Source: Stentor coeruleus (taxonomy: Eukaryota; Ciliophora; Heterotrichea; Heterotrichida; Stentoridae). Taken from it: 64,000 nucleotides of DNA. How positions within the stretch are numbered: position 1 is the first letter of the stretch; each line of letters begins with the position of its first letter. Shown in pieces: positions 19,261-29,631 of the stretch. Where the stretch lies: assembly GCA_001970955.1 (NCBI GenBank), contig MPUH01000177.1, positions 1 through 64,000 on the forward strand, written 5' to 3'. The translations under genes were made by a program, and so were the position numbers. The notes under the pieces are model-generated. The model was given only the letters and a program-made list of their open reading frames with translations, ran no database searches and was not told where the DNA came from.

Positions 19261-20559
19261 ATGAACAAGGAGGAGATTGAAGGCGAATCTGAAATCAGCA
19301 ATCACGAGCATGAAAAGATCGAAGAAATTGAGCACGTTGAAAGCGCTGAGGAAGAAAAGAATTTCAGCAATTCAGAAAATCCTAAAGACTCTAAGGAAAA
19401 GTCTGAATCGTCTAAAAGTTCTAAGTCATCCAAGAGTTCTGGTTCATCTAGAGCAGAAGAAGAAAATCTGAATATTGAAGACCCAGCAATTGAAGCCCAA
19501 GAAGAAGATAATACAGCCACAGTAGAGCCAGAGAAAAGTCCTAAGTCAGATAAAGGCTCAAAATCTTCTACAGGTGAGATTCAAACTGTACAACAGGAAG
19601 AAAACCTTGTAGAAGAAGAAAAAGTTGAAGTTCCTGAGTTGGATGTTTCAAAATCTTCTAAGAGTTCAGAAAGCGAAGAAAATGAAGACAGATACGATGC
19701 TGAAAATTTAAATGAAGCCGAGAAAAAAAATATTGAAAATGTTGAAGAAAATGAGAAGGATATAGAAAAACCTGAGCATATTAATGAAGAAAATAGCATA
19801 GAAATTAAAGTTGAAGAACATGAAATGCCTGTTGTACTCAAAGATAGTATTGATGAATTGCAAGCTCATGAAGTTTTTAAAAGGATTATTCATAAAGATA
19901 GTATGGATGATGATGAAGATAAGATTGAAAATTTGGAGGAAAAAAGTCTTCATGTTGAAGAAAATATTGTAGAGCCAGCTATTTCAAATAAAAGTTTGTC
20001 ATCATCTTCAGATTCTGAAAAGGAAGAAGTTCAAGAGCCTCAAAGAGTTTTCAGAGATTCTCTTGAAGATGTTAATGAAGCTACAAAAGGTGTATTCCTA
20101 GAATCACAAGAGCACAGGACTGAAAATGATGAAAAGCCAAAAACTCAGGTGCATCTAAGTTCCGATGACAAATCTCTAAAGAATCAATCAGAGCACAGTG
20201 ATAACAAAATCTTTTCTGAAGAAAATTTACATGATAAAGAAAAAATTTCTAATGAAAATAAAAGTGTGACAATTTTACATGAAAGCCCGAATAAAGAAGA
20301 AGCTAAAATCAAATCGAATCTTGAGACAATAGAAAACCCTTTGCAACATGGCTCTAACAGAAATGTACAGAATGTGTATATGGAAAAACAAGATCATTTT
20401 ATTAATGAGCCGACACTTTCAGAAATGTCAGAGAAGAATATACCTGTCACAAGCAAAGAAAATTATGAAGAGAGAAAAATCTTAAACAAAATACCGCAAA
20501 AAACTACTACTGAAGATCGTCATGGAAAGAGTGCCTGTGGTAATTGCTCAGTTTATTAA
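19261..20559 (+). CDS. Acidic Ser/Glu-rich low-complexity protein with CaaX-like end
   Basis: 432 residues, very rich in Glu, Ser, Lys and Asn, without any recognised domain. Residues about 45-70 and 135-145 carry SSKSSKSS-type runs, likely phosphorylation sites, and the chain is probably disordered. The last residues are GKSACGNCSVY, so a Cys stands four from the end as in CaaX prenylation signals, with a second Cys just before. Tyr is an unusual last residue for a CaaX box. Expression is supported by an intact 1.3-kb frame and a TAA stop. I cannot assign a function. Confidence 0.72.
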   Translation: MNKEEIEGESEISNHEHEKIEEIEHVESAEEEKNFSNSENPKDSKEKSESSKSSKSSKSSGSSRAEEENLNIEDPAIEAQEEDNTATVEPEKSPKSDKGSKSSTGEIQTVQQEENLVEEEKVEVPELDVSKSSKSSESEENEDRYDAENLNEAEKKNIENVEENEKDIEKPEHINEENSIEIKVEEHEMPVVLKDSIDELQAHEVFKRIIHKDSMDDDEDKIENLEEKSLHVEENIVEPAISNKSLSSSSDSEKEEVQEPQRVFRDSLEDVNEATKGVFLESQEHRTENDEKPKTQVHLSSDDKSLKNQSEHSDNKIFSEENLHDKEKISNENKSVTILHESPNKEEAKIKSNLETIENPLQHGSNRNVQNVYMEKQDHFINEPTLSEMSEKNIPVTSKENYEERKILNKIPQKTTTEDRHGKSACGNCSVY

Positions 20560-21360
20560 CATAGATGAATAGAAGTTTTTTTAATTTATATCCATATGAA
20601 TATTTGAGTTTTATACCATAATAAATTTAATGCTTTTGTGATATTTATGCAATTGCTTAATTAAATAATTGGAAATATTGTAAATAATCGCCTATCTATT
20701 GTTGAGAAATACTGATAAAGTTACAGTCTGACAAATTAAAATTAAGAATTTGGTGTTTTTATATTGTTTGAGATATAGTTTAATTATTAATTATTGTTTG
20801 ATTTGATAAAATGCATTAAAATTTAGGCGAGATTTGTTATGCAAATCATTAAAAAATAAAAATCTTTATGTTTAATATATGATATGGAAAATTAAAAATA
20901 AGTCTGCTGAATGATATTATGCATATAAAATGAATTATAGTTGCAAGCTTTTGGCTTTAAATATCTTTTTCTGCTTCTGTTATCCTAACTTTCTAAGTAA
21001 TTTTATTATATTTTTGATTATACCAGTAGCTAAAAAGAAGCCAAAATCAATCCTTTGTAAACCTTAATAACTTATTCCAACACTTAAAATCTTTAATAAG
21101 AAATTACATTCTTCAAGTAACTTCACAAAAAGTTATAAGTTCTAAAGAATTCTAAATCATTCTATTGTCTCAAATTCGCTTTCACTATATATCTCTTTGT
21201 TTCATAAATCAAGCCATCCATTCTCTCTCTTCTTCATCCTAGCATCATTTTAGCACAGACATCCTTCTTTAATCAAAAAATTCGAACCCTTTAAATGATA
21301 GTACCATGATCTTTTTTAAGCTAAATGAACTCTACGTCATCGCTTTAATAATAAAATTCA
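20560..21360. other. Intergenic
   Basis: AT-rich. From about 20980 to 21300 it is less monotonous but shows no intact frame matching a family. Promoter of the ABCD gene probably lies at its right end. Confidence 0.5.
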
Positions 21361-23317
21361 ATGAAACTGGCGAACCACTTGCTAAATGTGATAAAGGCCA
21401 TGGTCGCCTCCCGAGAAAGGAAAGCTGCAACAGTTGGAGCAATCTTAGCAATCCTGTATGGTCTTCACTGGTTTCAAAACAGAAATGCTTCTAAATATGC
21501 AGGCGTTCAAAAGGCCAAACGAACAGATCGAGGCTCAGTAAACATGAAGTTCTTCTCCCAACTATGGACTTTAGTTAAAGTTGTAGTCCCATCTTTGCGT
21601 TCTAAAGAAAGTTTACTTCTAGCACTGCTAAGTATCCTCCTTGTTGCAAGGACAATGCTAAGTATTTCAATTTCAAGTGTTAATGGAGGTGTTGTTAAAG
21701 CGATAGTCACAAGAGACTTCAATTCTTTTCTTAAAAAGGTAAGCTTCTATTTAGATCACATCTTTAGCCATGTTTGCAGTCCCTTCATCACTAGTAAACA
21801 GTGCATTGGATTTCCTGAACCACAAACTCGCGATAATATTCAGAACAAGGATGACCAGGTATATGAATGAGAAATATTTGAAAGGTTTAGTTTATTACCA
21901 GATTTCAAATTTAGATAGTAGGATTTCTAACCCTGACCAAAGGCTAACTCAGGACATTGACAAATGGGCGACTTGTTTGAGCAACTTATATTCGAACATA
22001 ACGAAGCCTATATTAGATATAATCCTTTTCAGTAAGAAACTGGCAGACTTAGTAGGCTGGGAAGGACCTTCAGTTATTATAGGTTGGTACTTTTTATCAG
22101 GAACTGTCATTAGATATATTTCTCCACCTTTTGGCTTACTAACAGCCCAAGAGCAACAGAATGAAGGTCTTTATCGAGCTTGCCAAAGCGATTTAGTTAA
22201 CCACGCTGAGGAAATAGCTTTTTATAGAGGAAATGATTGGGAAAAAGATCGTATTAACAAAACTCTTATGGTCATAGTCAGACATATCAACACAATACTT
22301 AGTAAGAGGTTTTTTATGGGCACTTTTGATAGCATGCTTGTCAAATATGGGGCCACAATGGTTGCTTATGCAGTTTTGGGTTTGCCAGTATTTGGGCCTA
22401 ATAAATCGAAGTACATCTCTTCAAAAGGTGTAAATACTGGGAACATCACAAGAGATTATATAAGAAATTCAAGTTTGTTAATCAATCTAGCTAAAGCTAT
22501 TGGCCGTTTAGTAGTTTCTTATAAAGATCTGCAATCTTTATCTGGGTATACTTCTTTGTTATTTGAAGCTAAAAGTGTTCTTGAAGACTTGGAGCAGGGA
22601 AAATATAAGCGCACCATGATTGAAGGCTCGATGTTCAATAGCTCAAATCGTGGGAAATATGAGCCCAGTGATAAAATAGCTTTTGAAGATGTCCCCATTG
22701 TTTCACCAAACGGTGATATTCTTGTCCAAAACCTAAGTTTTACAATTGAATCAGGCACTCATACATTCATCCAAGGACCAAATGGCTGCGGAAAATCTTC
22801 TCTGTTTCGTATTCTTGGTGAACTTTGGCCTCTTTTTGCTGGTACAGTTCATAAACCCCCAATGGAAGATATGTTTTACATCCCACAAAGACCTTACCTT
22901 CCACATGGAACTCTAAGAGACCAGATAATTTATCCGCATAGTCTTGAAAAAATGGCTTCTTTGAAGATTTCTGATAAGGATTTGGAAGAATTGATGAAAG
23001 TTGTCAAACTTGACGATCTTGTTGACAAACGTGGAGGTTTTGACCAGATTGAAGATTGGAATGATACTTTAAGTGGAGGACAAAAACAAAGAATTGCCAT
23101 GTGCAGGCTACTTTATCATAAACCTAAATTTGCTATTTTAGACGAGTGTACGAGCGCTGTGAGTATTGAAGCAGAAGGGGCTATTTATCAGCATTTTAAG
23201 GATGAGGGAATAACTCTTATTACGGTTTCCCATAGAGAAAGCTTAATGAAGTATCATAACCATGTATTGAAAATGGATGGAGAAGGCGGATGGAAGTTCT
23301 ATAAGATCCTTTCTTAA
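21361..23317 (+). CDS. Peroxisomal-type ABC half-transporter, subfamily D
   Basis: 646 residues after removal of a 16-nt intron at 21739-21754. The membrane domain (about 1-400) has the ABCD hallmarks YYQISNLDSRISNPDQRLTQD and LYSNITKPILD plus the EEA-like loop HAEEIAFYRG. The nucleotide-binding domain has Walker A GPNGCGKSS, signature LSGGQKQR and Walker B FAILDECTSAV. ABCD half-transporters pair up to import fatty acyl-CoA into peroxisomes. Without the intron the frame breaks after NSFLKK; with it, ITSLAMFAVPSSLVNSALDFL continues, matching the family. The start at 21361 leaves a short N-terminus before the first helix. Stop TAA. Confidence 0.95.
21739..21754 (+). other. 16-nt intron in the ABCD transporter gene
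   Basis: Sequence GTAAGCTTCTATTTAG. Its removal changes frame by one and joins two halves that both match ABCD transporters. The only 16-nt intron among the seven found. Confidence 0.93.
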
Positions 23318-23819
23318 GTAGATAAACTTTTAGTTAGAAAAACTTATTGATTAAATTAGAAAGTTTAATAATACATATATACTAGGAAGGGTTATTTCCT
23401 TTAAGCATTTCTGGCAATTTTATCTTTTCTTCCTTTGAAAAGTGTCTAAATTTTCTTCATTATAAATGATTTTTTATGAAATGTGAGACTCCAATATTTA
23501 GTTTTGTAAGAGTGAATTGTCTAATATTTTCTTCACAAACTTTTTTGCAGCTCACCAGAACACATCTCAGTATTCTCTGCTTAAGTGTAGAAGATTTAAG
23601 AAAGCATAATAGAAAATTTTTATGTTTACAATACTCTTCAAGAGTTATTGGAGTAGAAAATACAATAGCACTTTTAGTAAGACTATTATGAGCTTCTAAC
23701 ATAGTTTTTAAATTCATTAATATTTTGAATAGCTATATAAAGTTGACAGTTTGTCTAAGTTCATCAAATTTTATGTATACCTAATTTAAGTAAAACATAT
23801 TAAAATTTACTAAATCATA
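23318..23819. other. Intergenic with a doubtful minus-strand frame
   Basis: A minus-strand frame of 85 codons (23717 to 23460, starting MNLKTMLEAHNSLTKS) is open and ends with TAA. It is Cys- and Leu-rich with no known domain. A plus-strand frame of similar size overlaps it, so chance is likely. I would not call it a gene without transcript data. Confidence 0.35.
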
Positions 23820-25802
23820 ATGAACTCTCCAGTCAAGCACTCAAAAGCTTTATGCGAATCTAAAGACAAAGCCGCAGAAGCTGGTAAAATTGAATCAGAA
23901 GGGGCCAGCTTCAGACTCAGTAGACTTTCAGAAGATTATGAGCCTTCGATATCATCTTCAACTTATTTTACCATGGAGGAACTCCAACAACTAAATGATG
24001 ACTATGCTTACCAGGTACATTTTTTACAATCTAAACTAGGAAATTCTCAAAAAAAATTCGAAAACTATCTGAAAACTATTGGTAGGTTAGAAGGTCATAT
24101 TCAGAAGCATATGTCACGCAATGTAGAGTTAGAAAAGACCTGCAAAATGCTAGAACTCAAAAATCAGGAATTAAAAATTGAGATTGGAATGCTCAAAACT
24201 AGCCTTAAGGAGATGGGTAAAAAGAACACAGAACTAGGAAATAATATCAAAAAGAAAAATAATAAAATAGAAGATCTTAACAAAAAAAATCAAGAGACTG
24301 AGTCCAAATTTTTCGATTTTTGCAAGAAAAAAGAATACTACTATGTCACTCCTGGACGATGTGATTTCTGTGGCTTTGACGAGGACTTTTGCCAAAAATT
24401 AGAAATAAAACTCTTATCTCATGAAGATCCTTTGCAAACCCATCCAATTCTAACTTATCTAGCTTCTGAATTTCCAGGCAAGCCAGAAAATGAAATTCTT
24501 GAAATCTTAAAGAAAATAATTCAAGGTACGACTGATCAAGAAAGCATTGAAAGATCTCCTTCAAAACTTACTATTTCCACTGAGTTTTATCCAGACTCTC
24601 CACAATGCTTATTAGAAACTCACAAGTTTTCTTTAGTTATACTTAATATAGCTCAATTTACAGAATTGTTTCAGTCAGTTTTTAGTCAAATTATTGAAAA
24701 AACCAGTGATCTTAGTTCAAAACTTCTAAGAATCCTCGATGCTATCCACAAGCAACCAATATCAGAGAAAAAATCAAGGATCTTTAGCAAACTTGCTCGA
24801 TGCAGCTTGCCTTCAATTGCAGAAAATATAGAAAAATCCAAAAAAAACTCTAAATCTCAGGCAAAGGTTGAAAATAAACTCCAAGAACTTGATCAATACA
24901 AAAAACTACTGTTAGAACTCGATAGATTATACTTGAAAATTGAAGAGAAAAATGAAAAACTACTTGATTTACATGAAAAGCTGAACGAAAAAACGTGGGA
25001 ATGCGAAAAACTTGCTATGGACTTGCATGAGGCTATGCTTAAATGTCAAAGTGCTGATACTGAGCTGGAGAGAGCAAAAGAAAATCTACTAGAAACTGAA
25101 GAAAAAGCTAAATCTGACATTGAAGCAATATCTATAAAAGCAGCCAAGGCTCAAGAGAATCTTGAAACTCAAAAACTCATTTCCAAACATGAAAAAAATT
25201 TCCTCTTTGAACATATTGTTCTAATTGAAAATGAAAATATTCAGCATTTATCCCAGTAACATCTAAACAGCTACAAATATCAGATTTCAGAACTTAAAAA
25301 AAACTTAAGAACATTTGAATGCACGTTAGAAGCTATTGAATCTGAACTTGGGGCTCATTTTACTGGAGATTATGTTGAGTCTATTCGAACTTTGGTTGCT
25401 AAATCTCGAAGGACTTTTTCACTTAACCCTTTTAGAAAATCTGAAACAAAATCAAATCCTTTTAAAGTTATTGAAGAAGAAAACCCAACAGATTCTTCTT
25501 CATTTACTGTAGTAAACCTACAAAAAGAACTTGCGAATGAAAGAAGTATGAATTCATTAAATCTTAAGCAGATGGAGAGTTTGAAAGAGACTATTAGACA
25601 TCTTGAGTTTGAAAAAGATATAGATTCTGATCATGCTTTGTTTAGAAGCCTTAGAACTTTGATTATTGAATTAGCTTCACAGCTTCCACTATTGTATGAT
25701 ACATGTAGGAAAAGTCCTTTAGAGGGTGTGTTGAAGAAAATTTTGGCTTTGATTTGGCTTAGTGATGAAGAAAAATCAATAATGCAGAAAAGAGTTAATT
25801 AG
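23820..25802 (+). CDS. Coiled-coil protein
   Basis: About 655 residues after removal of a 15-nt intron at 25256-25270. Coiled coil predominates at about residues 45-170, 345-490 and again near 570-610. A short Cys-containing insert (GRCDFCGFDEDFC, near 180) might bind a metal. Between them lies a mixed helical part. The last 100 residues (about 555-655) include LIIELASQLPLLYDTC and end in a helical stretch. No family recognised; such proteins in ciliates are often basal-body, cortical or transport scaffolds, which is only a guess. Both exons have similar composition, and the join keeps the frame. Stop TAG. Confidence 0.85.
25256..25270 (+). other. 15-nt intron in the coiled-coil gene
   Basis: Sequence GTAACATCTAAACAG, holding an in-frame TAA. 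Splicing gives ...LSHYKYQISELKKN, continuing the coiled coil into a second long frame. Confidence 0.87.
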
Positions 25803-26039
25803 AATGTAATAAATAATTAAAATTAGGGTTGATGAAGCATATAATATGATAAGTTAAACAGTTTATTATATACTTTAAATTCAAATATATGGCTTTAGCT
25901 AATTTATCATGATGAATTAATCAAAGTAGTTTAAATATTTTATTATGACTAAAAGCATATAAATCATATTATATCACTTAATTCAAACAATTATTCTTAT
26001 TAAAAATATGCTCCTGTGTTAAATTTAAATATATATAAT

Positions 26040-26465
26040 ATGCAAGAGATTAAAGATGTGTTTAGCTACTTAGACAAGACCAAGCAGGGGGTTATTGACG
26101 TCAAGGATATAGGCACAGCTTTAAGGTGTTTAGGTATGAACCCAACAGAATGTGAGGTTCAAGAGCTTCAAGAAGAAGCTCAGAATAACAATGGGAAAAT
26201 AACCCTTGACGAGCTTCAAAGGCTGATGAATAAGTGTAAAATGAACTGCGTGACGAATAAAGACGAAGTCTTGAAATTTTTTAGAAGCCTTGACAAAAAC
26301 ATGGAAGGCTACGTCGATACTAAAGAACTAAAAATCGCGTTGTGCAATGCAGGAGAGCCTTTGCAAGAAAAAGAAGTCGAATTGGTGTATAAGGATTTTG
26401 GTATATCAGAAGACGGGAAAATCAAAATAAACGATTTGGTTGAAGGATTGTTTAAGGTTAAATAA
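26040..26465 (+). CDS. Calmodulin-like EF-hand protein (degenerate hands)
   Basis: 141 residues starting MQEIKDVF at the first true ATG; the frame extends upstream only through non-ATG codons. The four-hand calmodulin/myosin light-chain fold is evident: hand 1 (DKTKQGVIDVKD), a reduced hand 2, hand 3 (DKNMEGYVDTKE) and a shortened hand 4 (ISEDGKIKIND). Most loops lack one or more acidic ligands, so Ca2+ binding is likely weak or lost, as in many myosin light chains and calmodulin-like adaptor proteins. The fold is seen directly; a light-chain or adaptor role is inferred. Confidence 0.85.
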   Translation: MQEIKDVFSYLDKTKQGVIDVKDIGTALRCLGMNPTECEVQELQEEAQNNNGKITLDELQRLMNKCKMNCVTNKDEVLKFFRSLDKNMEGYVDTKELKIALCNAGEPLQEKEVELVYKDFGISEDGKIKINDLVEGLFKVK

Positions 26466-26603
26466 ATAGGCATAATGAAGATCTAACAAAAATTATATAA
26501 GCCAATATTCTAATATATCTAGATTTAAAACTCGAAAAATAATGTTTGAGGTAAGTTTAAAAATGCCTATGATGAAAGAAATATGTAAAGTAGTCATTAT
26601 AAT

Positions 26604-26864
26604 ATGTTAAGACGTTCAATTGGCTTGCTAAGATTTCCATTTAAAACTATTCATACTGAAGTTCCTTGTAAATTTTATGCAGATGATCCCTTACCACTAC
26701 CAGAAGAGCATGGACATGAGCACCCGCATGTCAATCTTGAATCAGTGATCCATAAATAGGCTAAATCTTGGGTTGAATTGAAGAATGTACTTGATACGCT
26801 TCCAGCTCGCAGCTATAACCCAGTAATTGAGGAGTTCATAACTCGTTGCTCAAAACTCTCTTAA
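26604..26864 (+). CDS. Small protein with mitochondrial-type N-terminus, probable 15-nt intron
   Basis: Too short to stand out as a simple open frame. From ATG at 26604 the frame reads MLRRSIGLLRFPFKTIHTEV, which looks like a mitochondrial targeting peptide, then a His-rich part (EEHGHEHPHVNLES). An in-frame TAG at 26757-26759 lies at the end of GTGATCCATAAATAG, a 15-nt GT..TAG candidate intron. Removing it continues AKSWVELKNVLDTLPARSYNPV to a TAA at 26862-26864, giving 81 residues. No family recognised; I guess a mitochondrial complex subunit. The alternative is read-through of TAG or a pseudogene. Confidence 0.65.
26745..26759 (+). other. Candidate 15-nt intron with a GTG start
   Basis: Sequence GTGATCCATAAATAG. 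Its length and TAG end fit the other introns, but it begins GTG rather than GTA. It removes the only stop in an otherwise protein-like frame. Confidence 0.6.
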
Positions 26865-27000
26865 TAGTTAAGTCATTCTCTTGATAGCCCTCTTCCTAAT
26901 GAAAATTTCTTTTTCTATACAGTTTAAGTATATTCCTTTAATAACTAGTAATATGTTTCTGTAATATAATATTTCTAAAAATATAGGATAAATATAATAT

Positions 27001-27930
27001 ATGGGTAAAGAGAACACTAGAAGGCCTAAAGAAGGCTGGAGACAAGTAAATTTTAAGACAGTTATTTGTTTACCCAACGCTTTTTGTGCTATGATATTTT
27101 TTTTAGTCTTATTCTTTGTTTGTTTAATCTTATCCAGTGTAATTTTGTACTACACTTTTCAGGTTGTTGAATTGGTTTCTGATGAAATTAACTTTCCAAT
27201 TAAAGATAAAAATTCAATAGTACGATTGGAAGTTAAAGAAGATATAAATAACCCAGTATTTGTTTATGTTGTGTATTTGGACTATTATCAAAATCATAGA
27301 AATTATCTTAAATCAAAAAGCAAAAATCAGTTAGCTGGAGAGTCTGATGATTATTTAAATGATAACTGCCTTCCTTTAGTTAAACCAAAGGATCAACTAA
27401 ATATTGAATTGTTTAATTATACAGGAAATAATTATAAATTAGATGAAAATACTAAACTTGTGCCATGTGGACTACTACCAGCAAGCTATGTTGATTTAAA
27501 TTTAAATGCAAAATACAACAATTCTGATATAAGCAAGTATATAGATTCAAATGACATATCTTGGACAACTGATGATGAGAATAAGTATAAAAATAACGAA
27601 AATGAATATTTAAACATTACTAATGAAAAATTTAAAGTTTGGATGAGGACTTCTGCAACAAATAAAGCTCGGAAGCTATATTGGAAGATTAAAAAAGATC
27701 TAAAAAAGGATCAGGAAATATATCTTACCTTATCTACAACTTGGCATAATTCTCTTGACTACACGCCAAAATTAAAAATAATACTTTCAAACTCAACAAG
27801 GATTGGGGGCAAAAACCATGTGCTAGGATGGATTTTTTTCTTCATCATGATTTTTAGTTTAATTTGGAGTATTATGTTTGCTATTATCCATTTTAGAAGG
27901 TATAAAAGCAGATTAAGTACAGAGCCATAG
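27001..27930 (+). CDS. CDC50/LEM3-family flippase beta subunit, copy 1
   Basis: 309 residues with membrane helices near both ends (about 28-55 and 278-300) and a large loop between. Family hallmarks: RRPKEGWRQ near the start, YYQNHRNYLKSKSKNQL, VPCGLLPAS, ISWTTDDENKYKN, VWMRTSATNKARKLYWKI and IGGKNHVLGW. CDC50 proteins pair with P4-ATPases and are needed for their exit from the ER and for lipid flipping. N-glycosylation sequons are frequent in the loop. A close paralogue lies 111 bp downstream on the same strand. Stop TAG. Confidence 0.95.
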   Translation: MGKENTRRPKEGWRQVNFKTVICLPNAFCAMIFFLVLFFVCLILSSVILYYTFQVVELVSDEINFPIKDKNSIVRLEVKEDINNPVFVYVVYLDYYQNHRNYLKSKSKNQLAGESDDYLNDNCLPLVKPKDQLNIELFNYTGNNYKLDENTKLVPCGLLPASYVDLNLNAKYNNSDISKYIDSNDISWTTDDENKYKNNENEYLNITNEKFKVWMRTSATNKARKLYWKIKKDLKKDQEIYLTLSTTWHNSLDYTPKLKIILSNSTRIGGKNHVLGWIFFFIMIFSLIWSIMFAIIHFRRYKSRLSTEP

Positions 27931-28041
27931 AACTTAGGATAAAATTAAGTTTTAAGTAATTACTATAAGAATATTTGCATAGCTGCTGTTTAGAGTTTAA
28001 ATTACGCTTATAAATACAACATTTTTCAAGTGAATGTAAAT

Positions 28042-28950
28042 ATGGCTAAAGAAAATCAAAGAAGACCTAAGGAAGGATGGAGGCAGTTAGACTTCCGTAC
28101 AATAATATGCTTGCCTAATGCATTTTGTGCTGCTGTCTTCTTTTTCTTTTTATTTATAGCCTCTCTTATTTTATGCTCTGTAATTTTAAGCTTTTCAGCA
28201 CAGATAAAGTCTGAAGAGTCTTCAAGGTTCAATTTAGAAGATGACATAAGCAACATTTCGATAAACATAAGTAGTACAATGGAAAAACCTGTTTTTGTGT
28301 ACTTAGTTTATTATGACTATCACCAAAACCATAGAATTTACTTGAAATCAAAAAGCAAAAGCCAACTTGCAGGAAAAAGCGATAACTCTTTATCAACAAA
28401 CTGCAAACCTCTTTTGAAATTCGATAGCATTGATGATGTGGATTTTGGACAAGGAAATACCATTAGCAGTGAAAAAATAGTTCCATGTGGATTGCTGCCT
28501 GCAAGCTTTTTTAATATTACTATAGATGCAAAGAGAAATAGCTCAGAAAGCAATAATATAACAATTGATGATAGTGACATAGCTTGGGGTACAGATGATG
28601 AAAATAAATATAAAGATGATGATAATGCTTATTTAAAGATAACTGATTCTCACTTCAAAGTATGGATGAGAACTTCTGCCACAAATAAACTAAGGAAACT
28701 TTATGGGAAAATCAATGAAAAACTGGAGGAGGATGATGTGATACTTTTTGATTTGAAACTAATATCAGAAAATCATTTAAAATACTATCCTGACATGAAA
28801 ATCATTCTTTCTACAACAACTACTATTGGGGGAAGAAACTTTGTGCTGGGCTGGGTTTTCTTTGTTGTCATGGTTTTAAGCTTAATTTGGACAATTACGT
28901 TTACAGTGATTTGGCGCAAGCAATCAAAAGAAGATTTACTTAGAAATTAA
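28042..28950 (+). CDS. CDC50/LEM3-family flippase beta subunit, copy 2
   Basis: 302 residues from ATG at 28042 (MAKENQRRPKEGWRQ), parallel to the start of copy 1; the frame upstream begins only with GTG. The same family blocks are present: YYDYHQNHRIYLKSKSKSQL, VPCGLLPAS, IAWGTDDENKYKD, VWMRTSATNKLRKLYGKI and IGGRNFVLGW, with a helix near each end. The central loop differs most from copy 1. The two genes clearly arose by tandem duplication and may serve different P4-ATPases. Stop TAA. Confidence 0.95.
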   Translation: MAKENQRRPKEGWRQLDFRTIICLPNAFCAAVFFFFLFIASLILCSVILSFSAQIKSEESSRFNLEDDISNISINISSTMEKPVFVYLVYYDYHQNHRIYLKSKSKSQLAGKSDNSLSTNCKPLLKFDSIDDVDFGQGNTISSEKIVPCGLLPASFFNITIDAKRNSSESNNITIDDSDIAWGTDDENKYKDDDNAYLKITDSHFKVWMRTSATNKLRKLYGKINEKLEEDDVILFDLKLISENHLKYYPDMKIILSTTTTIGGRNFVLGWVFFVVMVLSLIWTITFTVIWRKQSKEDLLRN

Positions 28951-29631
28951 AACTGACTACTTAACTATAATGTTATAAGGAAGTGGCTAAGGTTTTTTAA
29001 GCCTACCTATAAATTTTTCTAAGTTTATAAAGAGTAATTCTTGGAGTCTTTCCTGGAGATTTTTATCTGTTTTTCCTAAATCATCATTTGATGATTTTTG
29101 CACATCTTTCTCTGTGATATTTTTTTTTTAATAAAACAGCTTGCATTCAAGTAATATCTCTAAATGAATATTTTTCTATTCATATAGACATGATAATTTT
29201 AAGCATACTTATCTTTTGCTATCATCTAATAATCTTATATTAGCATGCTTTAAAAAATGTGTATAAGTATAAACCAATGAAAGGAAGTCTATTATTCACT
29301 AATAACCCATTGAAGAGAGCCCTTGTTATATCATGACCAAAGAATGTAAAACCGAAAAGCATATTGAAAAGTGCAGCATAGCCATTCACATAATAATTTG
29401 TGAAAATCTAAATAACTAATCCAATAACTGGTAAAATAATATACTTATACAGTTTTCAGAAAATATTTTCCTTCAAAGTCCTATATAATTTTCACAATTT
29501 CTCCTAATAAATTCCAAAACCCTTAACCATTTATAATCCTCTTTTTTTCTATATCCTTTCCAACCTTCTTATAGTAAAATTTTACATAAAAAACACTTCT
29601 GATTTAAACAATTAGAAAATAATCTTCGAAT
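28951..29631. other. Intergenic with a palindrome and a possible gene relic
   Basis: Holds a perfect 9+9-bp palindrome at 29078-29097 (AAATCATCA, TT, TGATGATTT), a T-run at 29123-29131 and, on the minus strand, the open segment described next. Otherwise AT-rich. The promoter of the Rab gene probably lies at the right end. Confidence 0.5.
29240..29407 (-). pseudogene. Possible relic of a membrane-protein gene
   Basis: A 55-codon open segment ends with TAA at 29240-29242. Its translation is hydrophobic and varied in composition (NGYAALFNMLFGFTFFG, then DITRALFNGLL), unlike random AT-rich frames. Upstream it is closed by TAG at 29408-29410, and other minus-strand frames further up also look partly coding, but no 15- or 16-nt intron joins them. 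It could be a decayed gene. I do not recognise the family. Confidence 0.25.

Noticed and set aside
21306-21494. Alternative frame at the start of the ABCD gene
   Set aside because: The overlapping frame from 21361 matches the ABCD family and joins exon 2; this one has no match.
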